From: Gammaproteobacteria bacterium
GTDB lineage: Bacteria > Pseudomonadota > Gammaproteobacteria > Pseudomonadales > Pseudomonadaceae
NCBI GenBank assembly: GCA_012728415.1
Contig: JAAYFD010000052.1
Location: 1 to 48,914, forward strand
Length of the DNA stretch: 48,914 bases
Direction of reading: 5' to 3'
The notes below the pieces were generated by a model. That model did not search any database and was not told where the DNA came from. It saw only the letters and a list, made by a program, of their open reading frames with translations. Shown here one piece after another: positions 20,614 through 28,217 of this stretch. The translations under genes were made by a program, and so were the position numbers. The stretch's first letter is position 1. Each line of letters begins with the position of its first letter.

Positions 20614-20838
20614 GGTCAACTCCGGCAAAGGATGTGACCGAGTTTAGCACGATGTCCGCCGTTTGCCAGAGCGGGGCCCGGGTATTTCGCAGCAGGACTA
20701 TCCATGAGCGGGCAAATTTTGCTTAAATAGAAGGCGGTTTTATCCGCTGCTGTTCCGGCCTGGAGTTGCAGCGTCACGTACGGCCGCCGGAGCCCGGATC
20801 CGGCATGGGGCAAGGCAGTATCGTCTTGCGCTCAATAA

Positions 20839-21210
<372 letters not shown>

Positions 21211-21236
21211 CTGCACGCGAACGGCATGTAAAATGT

Positions 21237-21263
21237 AAGCGCCTGCTTTGCGGGCGCTTTTTT
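21237..21263 (+). terminator. Rho-independent terminator after glnK
   Basis: Stem AAGCGCC / GGCGCTT with loop TGCTTTGCG and a run of six T, 27 bases past the glnK stop. It makes glnK a single-gene unit. Confidence 0.88.
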
Positions 21264-21440
21264 GTGGTTGCAGGCCAGTAACTTCCTGTTTTCAGCCATT
21301 GAGAAGGCCTAATGCCAGATGCCGGAGGCATAGTAAAAATACATCAGGCAGGCCATGGTCATTTTCTTTGCAGAACACTAAAATGCGCGCCCAGAATCCG
21401 ATCTGCAGGCCGGATGCCTGTGGCATGGACTGCAGCTGTA

Positions 21441-21462
21441 CTGCGTATCGCAGGCGTTTTTT
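21441..21462 (+). promoter_or_regulatory. Terminator/attenuator-like hairpin in the sutA leader
   Basis: A tight hairpin CTGCG-TAT-CGCAG (21441-21453) is followed by GCG and six T. An alternative pairing of GCCTGTG (21417-21423) with CGCAGGC uses the same bases. It lies about 40 bases before sutA and looks like a leader terminator, with two mutually exclusive structures possible. Confidence 0.45.
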
Positions 21463-21463
21463 A

Positions 21464-21486
21464 GCCGGCACATGAGAACTGCCGGC
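21464..21486 (+). promoter_or_regulatory. Hairpin next to the sutA ribosome-binding site
   Basis: Perfect seven-base stem GCCGGCA / TGCCGGC around CATGAGAAC, ending four bases before the GGGGGA ribosome-binding site. It could influence translation of sutA. Confidence 0.5.
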
Positions 21487-21500
21487 AAGCGGGGGAATCC

Positions 21501-21806
21501 ATGTTTGAAGATGATATAGAAGACGACGAGCTCGAGAGTGAAGAAACTGATGATCTTGAGCTGGACGAGGTGGATGACGACTTCTCGGTACCTGATGATG
21601 GCACGCTGGATGTAGATCAGTCCGGTGTTGCTGAGGACGAGGGTGAGGCCCCCGTGCGCAGCAGCAAGGTCAAGGCCAAAACCGTCGAAGAGGAGCTGCC
21701 GTCGGTAGAAGCCAAGCGCAAGGAGCGTGATGCCCTGGCGGAAGCCATGGCGGCATTTCTTGCGCGCGGCGGCAAAATCCAGTCGGTCGAAACAGGCGGC
21801 GAGTAA
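21501..21806 (+). CDS. sutA: SutA-like RNA polymerase-binding regulator
   Basis: 101 residues. The first 55 are strongly acidic (E-D-D-E-L-E-S-E-E-T-D-D and similar). The core E-L-P-S-V-E-A-K-R-K-E-R-D-A-L-A-E-A-M-A-A-F-L-A-R-G-G-K matches the helix of SutA, the P. aeruginosa protein that binds RNA polymerase and boosts transcription in slow growth. The long C-terminal tail after the helix in Pseudomonas SutA is almost absent here (only I-Q-S-V-E-T-G-G-E remains). The position near glnK agrees with Pseudomonas, from memory. Its leader has two hairpins. Confidence 0.8.
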   Translation: MFEDDIEDDELESEETDDLELDEVDDDFSVPDDGTLDVDQSGVAEDEGEAPVRSSKVKAKTVEEELPSVEAKRKERDALAEAMAAFLARGGKIQSVETGGE

Positions 21807-21811
21807 GGTGT

Positions 21812-21848
21812 CCGAGGCTGCTCCCGCACTATACGGGAGCAGCCTCGG
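21812..21848. terminator. Strong hairpin between convergent sutA and thioesterase genes
   Basis: Perfect 15-base inverted repeat, CCGAGGCTGCTCCCG and its complement, around CACTATA. It starts five bases after the sutA stop and ends just before the stop of the opposite gene. There is no T run, but it is placed to end transcription from both sides. Confidence 0.75.
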
Positions 21849-21852
21849 CGGG

Positions 21853-22350
21853 TCAGGCGTCCGGCTGGCTTTTTTGCTGCTGAATGGTTTGATAGCGGTC
21901 GGCCAGCTCCAGGCGGATTTTTCGCCTTTCCTGTGCATTGCGATGACGCCGCTTCTGGTCTGCAGTGCGTGGCTGCAGGGCGGGGACTTCAACCGGCCGG
22001 CCATCGTCGTCTACTGCCACCATAGTGAAAAAGCAGCTGTTGGTGTGACGCACTGATTTTTCGCGGATATTTTCTGTGATTACCTTGATGCCAACTTCCA
22101 TTGACGTGCGGCCGGTGTAGTTGACTGAAGCCAGGAAGGTCACCAGTTCTCCTACATGCACGGGTTGACGAAAAGTTACCTGGTCAACCGACAGGGTTAC
22201 CACATAGCTGCCGGCATAGCGGCTGGCACAGGCATAGGCCACCTGGTCGAGGTATTTGAGGATGGTGCCGCCGTGTACATTGCCGGAAAAGTTGGCCTGG
22301 TCCGGTGTCATCAGCACCGTCATGGAAAGTTTTGCCGAATCGAGTTCCAT
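21853..22350 (-). CDS. Acyl-CoA thioesterase, hotdog fold (YciA/BACH type)
   Basis: 165 residues from ATG 22350. It has the hotdog signature T-P-D-Q-A-N-F-S-G-N-V-H-G-G-T-I-L-K-Y-L-D (about 12-32), in which the Asn and Asp are the usual catalytic-site residues, followed by F-R-Q-P-V-H-V-G-E. It should hydrolyse acyl-CoA to free acid and CoA in the cytoplasm; chain-length preference cannot be read. The C-terminal tail is basic and Gln-rich. The frame extends 16 codons upstream, but the shorter start fits the family and has GAGAG upstream. Confidence 0.88.
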   Translation of the reverse strand: MELDSAKLSMTVLMTPDQANFSGNVHGGTILKYLDQVAYACASRYAGSYVVTLSVDQVTFRQPVHVGELVTFLASVNYTGRTSMEVGIKVITENIREKSVRHTNSCFFTMVAVDDDGRPVEVPALQPRTADQKRRHRNAQERRKIRLELADRYQTIQQQKSQPDA

Positions 22351-22451
22351 CGGATTTCGCTCTCTTGTCTTTGTTTTTGGTGGAGAAAGGAGCGTCATTT
22401 ATACCTTGGTCGTAGAAGGTCTGCAAGCGGGCTAATGGATTTGGCCGGGCA

Positions 22452-22537
22452 TGTTGCGCGGTTCAGCTCTTGCAGGCGTGAATAAATCCCCTCTGTGCAA
22501 AGCGGCTTTTGTTCCGGACAAACCGGCCGTTGCAACA
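22452..22537 (-). repeat. Nested palindromic intergenic element, copy F (inverted)
   Basis: Outer arms TGTTGC (22452-22457) and GCAACA (22532-22537) enclose the hairpin TTTGT-TCCGG-ACAAA (22508-22522). Read on the minus strand it contains GGGATTTATTCACGCC (22489-22474), close to AAGGATGTATTCACGG of copy A. It fills the gap between the SMI1-like gene and the thioesterase gene. Confidence 0.55.
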
Positions 22538-22547
22538 GGCTGGTCCT

Positions 22548-22958
22548 TCAGGGCTGCCCCAGCCAGTAATCCCGCGCCCAGTGCCAGACCGACTCCCAGC
22601 TGTCATCCAGATAGCCGTCTTCGGCTAGCGACCAGAGCACCACTTCGCCTTCGGGCTCTACGGCGAAGTAGCATTCGCCTTCCTGGCAGAGTGGCACCAG
22701 ATGGCGTGGCAAGCCAAGGTCCCAGGCCGTGGCGGCGACTTCCGGCAAATAGGTATGACTCTGCGGGTCGCTGGCGGTAACCGGCTCCAGGTGGCCGTAT
22801 ACCACATCACTGACCTCCAGCAGAAACTCGCGCAACCCGTGCGGCAGGTGAATCAGTATCTGCTCCTGTACATCCAGCAGGTCATCATCGGTGGGCAGCT
22901 CCAGGGGTACTGGTACCGGCTGGTTGTGTTCACGCAGCAGTTCGACGACATCTTCCAT
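22548..22958 (-). CDS. SMI1/KNR4 family protein
   Basis: 136 residues. It has the SMI1/KNR4 layout: L-P-H-G-L-R-E-F-L-L-E-V-S-D near residue 50, the acidic and aromatic core Y-L-P-E-V-A-A-T-A-W and the closing W-E-S-V-W-H-W-A-R-D-Y-W. Close relatives are single-copy genes in Pseudomonas. Other members of the superfamily are immunity proteins against contact-dependent toxins, but no toxin gene is nearby, so a housekeeping role is more likely. The ATG at 22958 has GGAG upstream and is preferred over the one at 22985. Confidence 0.82.
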   Translation of the reverse strand: MEDVVELLREHNQPVPVPLELPTDDDLLDVQEQILIHLPHGLREFLLEVSDVVYGHLEPVTASDPQSHTYLPEVAATAWDLGLPRHLVPLCQEGECYFAVEPEGEVVLWSLAEDGYLDDSWESVWHWARDYWLGQP

Positions 22959-22976
22959 GGCAGGCTCCGGAAAAGA

Positions 22977-23045
22977 AAACACCACCGGTGTTGGCGGGAT
23001 GTGCTGAATAACGCAGGCAATTATTCAGCGTTTCCGGTGGTGTTT
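22977..23045 (-). terminator. Long nested hairpin after the Tim44-like gene
   Basis: Two nested stems: AAACACCACCGG (22977-22988) with CCGGTGGTGTTT (23034-23045), and GCTGAATAA (23003-23011) with TTATTCAGC (23021-23029). It lies 15 bases past the stop of the leftward Tim44-like gene and is its probable terminator. Confidence 0.7.
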
Positions 23046-23060
23046 GTCGGGCGGAAATGG

Positions 23061-23921
23061 TCAGGCGTTCTGGCGAATGCCGGCAATCAGCCAGGGCTGG
23101 TTGTCGCCATGCTGCCGCTCCATGCGCCAGCTTTCATTGAAGGCTTCGCCCTGGTCGAAGCGTGATGTTTTGCTGATACCGGAAAAACTCAGCGTGGCCA
23201 CCGTGTAACTGTCCAGCTCTTCCACGCCATCCAGTTGCACGTCCAGATTGTCGATATAGGTGGATTGGTAACCATCGCCCAGGTCGGCGCGTTCACGTTG
23301 CAGAAACGTCAGCATTTCCGGTGTGACATATTCGGCAATCTTGTCCAGCTCGTTGGCATCCCAGTGTTGTTGCAGCTGGTTGAAGTGCTCGCGGGCGGCA
23401 CTCAGAAAGCTGTCGGCATTGAACCAGGCAGGTGCCTGCATGACAGGTGCTGCATCTGCGCTGGCCGTGCTGCTGCCGAAACCGCCGAACAGGTTGTTGC
23501 CGGCAGGCATTTCGCGCTGCATGGGGGCGCCGGTTCCCATGCCGGCGGGTTGCATTGGCGGACGACGGCGCGCTGCCAGCAGGCGAAAGACCAGAAAAGC
23601 CAGGCCGGCCATCAACAGCATGTCCATGATTTGCAGCCCTTCAAAGGCGTCGCCAAACAGCATGGAGGCGAGCAGGCCGCCGGCAGCAATGCCGGCCAGC
23701 GGGCCTAGCCAGCGGGAGGCACCACTGGTGGCGGCCGTCTTGCCAGTGTTGTTTTGTTGGGGTTGTGCCTGTTTTTGTTGCTGGCGCTGCTGTGGCTGCA
23801 CCTGGCGGTGCTTGGGTGCTGCACCAAAGGATTTGCCGCCACCGAAGCGGCGTGCTTCGGCATCAAAACTAAAAGACAGCCCGATAAACAGGGCCAGGGT
23901 TATGCTGAGAAAGCGTTGCAT
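23061..23921 (-). CDS. Tim44-like domain protein
   Basis: 286 residues. A signal-like hydrophobic N-terminus (1-22) is followed by R-R-F-G-G-G-K-S-F-G and a Gln-rich stretch (about 38-62). Two hydrophobic segments (about 70-115) precede a Gly/Met/Pro linker and a C-terminal Tim44/MPPL45-type domain (about 165-286) ending W-R-M-E-R-Q-H-G-D-N-Q-P-W-L-I-A-G-I. Bacterial members are membrane-associated and of unknown role. The ribosome-binding site is GAGG. A second, broken copy of its first 60 codons lies at 24761-24948. Confidence 0.85.
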   Translation of the reverse strand: MQRFLSITLALFIGLSFSFDAEARRFGGGKSFGAAPKHRQVQPQQRQQQKQAQPQQNNTGKTAATSGASRWLGPLAGIAAGGLLASMLFGDAFEGLQIMDMLLMAGLAFLVFRLLAARRRPPMQPAGMGTGAPMQREMPAGNNLFGGFGSSTASADAAPVMQAPAWFNADSFLSAAREHFNQLQQHWDANELDKIAEYVTPEMLTFLQRERADLGDGYQSTYIDNLDVQLDGVEELDSYTVATLSFSGISKTSRFDQGEAFNESWRMERQHGDNQPWLIAGIRQNA

Positions 23922-24020
23922 GGCATAGCCTCTTTGCTGGTCGCATGTTGAAAATGACTGGCTATCTTGCCGTAAAAACGGAATGCACGCCAGTCAGTCA
24001 AAAGTCAGTGCCAGTGCGGG

Positions 24021-24449
24021 TCAGTCCATTTGGGGCGGAAACTTGCTGTACCAGAGTACATAGGCCCAGCAGGCAGCGCAAAAAGAGAAAGCCCACTCCA
24101 GCGTGGTGAAAACAATCAGTGCACTGACCGGTATCATCCAGATGTTGCTACCCAGTGCGTAAGCCACTACGGCCACTGTCGAGGCAATAAACAGAATCTT
24201 ATTGGCAAACATTTTGGCTCCAGCGTTTTCCTGTTTGCCGGCCCGGTTGCAGGATGTCAGCAATTTGATGCCGGCATGATGCATCGGGCACTTGTGATGG
24301 CCAAAAAAGCCGCGGACAAAGCCCTGGATTGCAGGGATCAGCATCAGCCAGGGTGTAAACAGCAGGGCAGCCACACTGACCAGAAAGCTTATAAAGGCTT
24401 CCAGACGGGTAACATTGGACCAGACAGGCGGAACATCAAAGCGCAGCAT
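24021..24449 (-). CDS. DUF4395-type membrane protein
   Basis: 142 residues with about four hydrophobic segments (roughly 15-35, 37-50, 85-105 and 108-135). The loop H-H-K-C-P-M-H-H-A-G (about 51-60), a second Cys in L-L-T-S-C-N and F-C-A-A-C-W near the end give a Cys/His-rich cytoplasmic or membrane face that might bind a metal. The overall pattern matches DUF4395. The ribosome-binding site is excellent (AGGAGG). It sits between the Tim44-like gene and the uvrD remnant. Function unknown. Confidence 0.65.
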   Translation of the reverse strand: MLRFDVPPVWSNVTRLEAFISFLVSVAALLFTPWLMLIPAIQGFVRGFFGHHKCPMHHAGIKLLTSCNRAGKQENAGAKMFANKILFIASTVAVVAYALGSNIWMIPVSALIVFTTLEWAFSFCAACWAYVLWYSKFPPQMD

Positions 24450-24568
24450 AAAGCCTCCTTACATAGAATATAAAAAGATAGTTAATCTGCGCATATGATA
24501 CGCGCTGGCAACTCCGCTGTATAGCCTGCACCCGGCCGGCTGCGGCTACAGGTTCTCCGGAAGGGCTG

Positions 24569-24766
24569 CTACAGGGCTTCCAGTTTGGCAAACGACAGCA
24601 TCAGCCATTTGCTGCCCTGGCTGGCAAAGTGCACCTGAACCCGGGCCTGTGCGCCGGCCCCTTCAAAATTCAGCACTATACCCTCGCCAAATACCGGGTG
24701 GCGTACCGCCTGGCCCAGCGTGAAAGGCGTATCGGGCACGCTGCTGCCATGGAACAGGCTGCCGCC
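24569..24766 (-). pseudogene. Remnant of a second uvrD: last ~65 codons
   Basis: The minus-strand frame ends in K-L-E-A-L-stop and matches the C-terminus of the intact UvrD (31284-33464) at about 58 of 65 residues, with no stop or frameshift. Most base differences are silent third-position changes, for example GTG-CCC-GAT against GTG-CCG-GAC. Upstream, near 24761-24766, it switches abruptly into a tim44 remnant at a shared GGC-GC sequence. Without the helicase domains it cannot work, and no start codon belongs to it. Confidence 0.88.
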
Positions 24767-24948
24767 GGTTTGCCGGCATTCTGGCCCTGTTGGGCTGCGG
24801 GTTGCTGCTGGCGCTGCTGGGGCTTGGCTTGCTGGTGTTTGGGCGCCGCACCAAACGACTTGCCACCGCCGAAGCGGCGGGCTTCGGCATCAAAGCTGAA
24901 AGACAGGCCGATAAACAGGGCCAGGGTTATGCTGAGAAAACGTTGCGT
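24761..24948 (-). pseudogene. Remnant of a second tim44-like gene: first ~60 codons, start lost
   Basis: Matches the N-terminus of the Tim44-like protein at 23061-23921. The first 37 or so codons encode the same residues with about a dozen silent base changes; similarity weakens in the Gln-rich part and stops at the fusion to the uvrD remnant. The start codon is ACG (24948-24946) where the intact gene has ATG, although the GAGG site remains. About 70 bases of upstream DNA (to about 25020) are also similar to the DNA before the intact gene. Confidence 0.88.
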
Positions 24949-25127
24949 GGCATCGCCTCTTGATTGCAATTGAAAAATGGCCGGTCATGTTGCCTAAAAA
25001 ATGGGTCTGGCGCCAGCATTGATATGTTTTTTTCGACTACTGCTACTAACGGGTAGAGGTGACCAGTAGAACCAGGGTAATAGTTCAGCGCCATGTTCAG
25101 GGTGGATGATGTTCGATAACCGGGTGG

Positions 25128-25511
25128 TCAGTGCTCCCTCGGGAATTTATAGGCATTACCCGGTGTATTGTCGGTGTTGCCCTTGCGCAGGTCACGATAG
25201 ACGGCAGCCCGCATCAGCATCATTGACACCACAGGAGCCGTAAGGATGACAAAGCCGGTTATCAGCAGCTCGTGCACGACCGGCCGTTGCAGTGCCGCAC
25301 TGCTATACAACATCGAGGCGACCAGGAAACAGCCGGTGCCAACGGTGATGTACACCGCCGGGCCGTGAATGCGCTGATAGAAGTTGGGCAGTCGCAGCAG
25401 GCCCAGCGCGCCGGTCAGAGTGATTAGTCCGCCCAGTACCAGCAGCAGGCTGACCGGCACCGCCAGCCACAGCGACAGGTCGTGCATGCCCGTCATCATC
25501 GAATTGCTCAT
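25128..25511 (-). CDS. mrpG: Mrp-type cation/H+ antiporter subunit G
   Basis: 127 residues with three membrane segments (about 15-38, 48-68 and 78-98) and the conserved G-L-L-R-L-P-N-F-Y-Q-R-I-H-G-P motif. It is an accessory subunit of the Mrp complex, which exchanges Na+ or K+ for protons across the inner membrane. The ATG overlaps the mrpF stop (ATGA). It is the last gene of the operon; no perfect terminator follows, only a weak CTACTG/CAGTAG hairpin. Confidence 0.93.
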   Translation of the reverse strand: MSNSMMTGMHDLSLWLAVPVSLLLVLGGLITLTGALGLLRLPNFYQRIHGPAVYITVGTGCFLVASMLYSSAALQRPVVHELLITGFVILTAPVVSMMLMRAAVYRDLRKGNTDNTPGNAYKFPREH

Positions 25512-25789
25512 TCAATTACCTCGCCACGCATCAAGAATTTGGCCAGTGCAATGGACGACACAAAGCCGATCAGGGCAATTAGCAGTGCCGCCTCGAAATA
25601 GACGGTGCTGGCAAAGCCGATGCCCAGCAGTAAAATGAACAGCATCGCCGCCATCCACAAGGAGTCCAGCGCCAGAATCCGGTCTTGGGCGGTGGGGCCG
25701 CGCAGCAGGCGGATGACGCAAAACACCATCGCCAGCAGCACACACAGCTGGGCAAAGCCCAGCGCCAGTGTCAACAGCTGTATGCTCAT
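25508..25789 (-). CDS. mrpF: Mrp-type cation/H+ antiporter subunit F
   Basis: 93 residues with three membrane segments and the conserved R-L-L-R-G-P-T-A-Q-D-R-I-L-A-L-D motif near residue 27-42, in which the Asp is typical of MrpF/MnhF. It overlaps mrpE and mrpG by four bases each, so the row is translationally coupled. A second frame over the same DNA is a shadow. Confidence 0.93.
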   Translation of the reverse strand: MSIQLLTLALGFAQLCVLLAMVFCVIRLLRGPTAQDRILALDSLWMAAMLFILLLGIGFASTVYFEAALLIALIGFVSSIALAKFLMRGEVIE

Positions 25790-26283
25790 GGTGCCTCCTG
25801 TTCAAAAATTTTGATCAGTGGCTGTTCCAGCTTGCTTTTGATCATGTCGATCCACCACTGAGTGTCGTGCAGGTCAAACACATGCAGTGCCAGATCATGA
25901 CTGTCGGGAATGATTTCCACCCAGACCGTGCCCGGTGTGGAGTTGATGATGCAGGCCAGAATCGCCAGCCCGTGCGGGTCACGCAAATCCAGCGGAATGC
26001 GGATGAACTTTGAGTTGAGGCCCTTTTTGCTGAACAGGATCAGCATGCACACGTTGAAGCTGGAACGCAGGATTTCCACCAGCGAATAAAACAGCAGGCG
26101 AATCGCCACCAGCGGCCGTGATACCCGCACCGGTGTCGGACGCAATGGCGCTACCAGCAGCGGCACTGCTACCGCCAGCAAGCCGCCAAACATGACATGC
26201 ACTAGCGCCAGGCTCTGGTTCAGCATCAGCCACAGCAGCCACAGCGCCAGCGACATCAGCGGGGTGGGTAACCAGCGTTTCAT
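25786..26283 (-). CDS. mrpE: Mrp-type cation/H+ antiporter subunit E
   Basis: 165 residues. Two N-terminal membrane segments are followed by a cytoplasmic part with the MnhE signature S-T-P-G-T-V-W-V-E-I near residue 115 and D-L-H-V-like H-V-F-D-L-H-D near 135. It is a structural subunit of the Mrp complex. The ATG overlaps the mrpD stop (ATGA). Confidence 0.93.
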   Translation of the reverse strand: MKRWLPTPLMSLALWLLWLMLNQSLALVHVMFGGLLAVAVPLLVAPLRPTPVRVSRPLVAIRLLFYSLVEILRSSFNVCMLILFSKKGLNSKFIRIPLDLRDPHGLAILACIINSTPGTVWVEIIPDSHDLALHVFDLHDTQWWIDMIKSKLEQPLIKIFEQEAP

Positions 26284-27878
26284 GGCGCATTCTCCTCGGT
26301 GACTGGTTGAGTCGACAACACTCGTTCGATATATAGCTGCGGCTCATGCAGGGCCGTGGCGGTGCGGCCCATATAGTTACTGACCGGACCGGCAGCAATG
26401 CTCAGTGCGATACAAGCCAGTAGCAGGCCGGAGGCAGGCAGTGCCTCGGACGGATGCAGGCGCGGCGGCTGCATGTCCGGGTTGGACCAGAATACCCGTA
26501 CGCCAAAACGCATCAGCGAGATGATGGCCGCCAGCCCGGAAACCACCACCAGCGCGATTAGGCCCAGCGTCAGAGCGCTGACCGTATCGGTATTGAGCAG
26601 AGCGTGAAACAGGCCGAACTTGGCGACAAAACCCGACAGTGGCGGCAGGCCGGTGATGATCAGCACGCAGGCCATGAAGGATAGCCCCAGAAAAGCGGTG
26701 GCCGCCGGAATCGCCACGCCGGCGGAGTCGTCCGGGGCATCGTCGATGTCGAAAGCCTCCATGGTGATGGCGAGCATTTCCACGCTGGGGTTGCGTACCC
26801 GCCCGATCAGGTCGAGCAGCAGCATGAAGGCTGCCACCGCCAGCGTCGAGCTGAGCAGATAAAACAACGCTGCACCGACCACCGCAGTGCCGCCATAGCC
26901 GATCACCGCCAGTAATGTGCCGGAGGAAATGATCGCACAGAAGCCGGCCATGCGCCCCGGCTCCTGGCTACCCAGCAGGCCGAAGGTGCCAAAGGCCAGT
27001 GTCAGCAGGCCGCCAATCATCAGTGAGTTGCCTGACAACGCCAGCCAGCTGTCCTGTTGTTCGGCAAACACCAGCAGCCACAGGCGCACGATTACATAGA
27101 TGCCGACCTTGGTCATCAATACCAGCATCGCAGCCACCGGCGGCGCCGCAGCGGCATAGGTGGTCGGTAGCCAGAAGCCCAGTGGCCACATGGCGCTTTT
27201 GGTCAAAAAGGCAATCGCCAGCACTGCTGTGCCGGTTTCCAGCAACAGACGCTGGCTGTCATCCAGCGCTGCGGCGCGCACCGCCAGATCGGCCATATTC
27301 AGCGTGCCGCAGGCGGCGTAGATCAGCGCCACGCCAATCAGGAAGAACGACGAAGCGACCAGGTTGATGACCACATATTGCATGCTGGCGCGCACCCGGC
27401 CTGGTTGCAGGCCGAGCAGCAACAGGCCGTAAGACGCGGCCAGCATGATCTCGAAGAACACAAACAGGTTGAACAGGTCACCAGTCAGGAACGAGCCGTT
27501 GATACCGGCCAGCAAAAACTGGAACAGCGAATGAAAGTGCACACCGGCACGGCTCCAGCGGCGCAGCGAATACAGCAGTGCCGCCGTGGCGATCAGTGCG
27601 GCCAGCAGTAGCATCAGCGCGGTCAGCCGGTCTACCACCATCGTGATGCCGAATGGTGCCACCCAGTTGCCGGCCAGATATACGCCTACCCCGCCGGGCC
27701 AGATTTCATGATCGGTCAGCCAGTAGAGCGTCAGTGCCAGTACCAGCAACGCGAGTGTACCGCCCAGATTGAGGGCGAACTTCAGCGCCGGGCGGCCACC
27801 AAGCAACACCAGTACCGCGCCGAGCAATAGCGGCAGCAGTACTGGTAGCATGATTAACAGGTCAAGGGTGTTGCTCAT
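26280..27878 (-). CDS. mrpD: Mrp-type cation/H+ antiporter subunit D
   Basis: 532 residues with about 14 membrane helices, homologous to the ND2/ND4/ND5 (NuoL/M/N) ion-pumping subunits of complex I. The key charged residues are present: a Glu in F-F-E-I-M-L (near 145) and Lys in L-T-K-S-A-M-W-P (near 224) and in M-T-K-V-G-I-Y. It is one of the two large proton/cation-translocating subunits. The ATG overlaps the mrpC stop (ATGA). Confidence 0.95.
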   Translation of the reverse strand: MSNTLDLLIMLPVLLPLLLGAVLVLLGGRPALKFALNLGGTLALLVLALTLYWLTDHEIWPGGVGVYLAGNWVAPFGITMVVDRLTALMLLLAALIATAALLYSLRRWSRAGVHFHSLFQFLLAGINGSFLTGDLFNLFVFFEIMLAASYGLLLLGLQPGRVRASMQYVVINLVASSFFLIGVALIYAACGTLNMADLAVRAAALDDSQRLLLETGTAVLAIAFLTKSAMWPLGFWLPTTYAAAAPPVAAMLVLMTKVGIYVIVRLWLLVFAEQQDSWLALSGNSLMIGGLLTLAFGTFGLLGSQEPGRMAGFCAIISSGTLLAVIGYGGTAVVGAALFYLLSSTLAVAAFMLLLDLIGRVRNPSVEMLAITMEAFDIDDAPDDSAGVAIPAATAFLGLSFMACVLIITGLPPLSGFVAKFGLFHALLNTDTVSALTLGLIALVVVSGLAAIISLMRFGVRVFWSNPDMQPPRLHPSEALPASGLLLACIALSIAAGPVSNYMGRTATALHEPQLYIERVLSTQPVTEENAP

Positions 27879-28216
27879 GTGCCGGGCTCCTTTCCATCCA
27901 CATGGTCGGTACCGCTTAGCCCGCGCGAGGTCAGCAGCAGCACCAGATAGAGTGCGGTGGTGGCAAAACCGATGACAATTGCCGTCAGCACCAGCGCTTG
28001 GGTGACCGGATCGGCAAACAGGTTGGTGTCGGTTTCGGCTAGCAGTGCTAGCGGTGGCTGATTAACGGACAGCCGGCCCATGATGAATATGAACAGGTTG
28101 ACAGCATAGGAGATCAGCAACAGGCCGATGATCACCTGGAAAGTACGCGGCCGCAGGATCAGCCAGACGCCGGACGCAAACAGCACGCCAATGGACAGGG
28201 CAATGACAGCTTCCAT
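27875..28216 (-). CDS. mrpC: Mrp-type cation/H+ antiporter subunit C
   Basis: 113 residues from ATG 28216, one base after the mrpA stop; upstream codons of the same frame lie inside mrpA. Three membrane segments with NuoK-like features: L-I-L-R-P-R-T-F-Q-V-I-I-G-L, then D-P-V-T-Q-A-L-V-L-T-A-I-V-I-G, the conserved MrpC/MnhC motif near residue 70. It is an essential small subunit of the complex. Confidence 0.94.
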   Translation of the reverse strand: MEAVIALSIGVLFASGVWLILRPRTFQVIIGLLLISYAVNLFIFIMGRLSVNQPPLALLAETDTNLFADPVTQALVLTAIVIGFATTALYLVLLLTSRGLSGTDHVDGKEPGT

Positions 28217-28217
28217 A

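Noticed and set aside
21264..21440. Remnant of amtB between glnK and sutA
   Set aside because: No hydrophobic frame or AmtB-like segment was found on the plus strand.
22548..22958. Immunity gene of a toxin system (SMI1/KNR4 fold)
   Set aside because: No toxin, CDI or T6SS gene is adjacent, and close relatives appear as solitary core genes in Pseudomonas.
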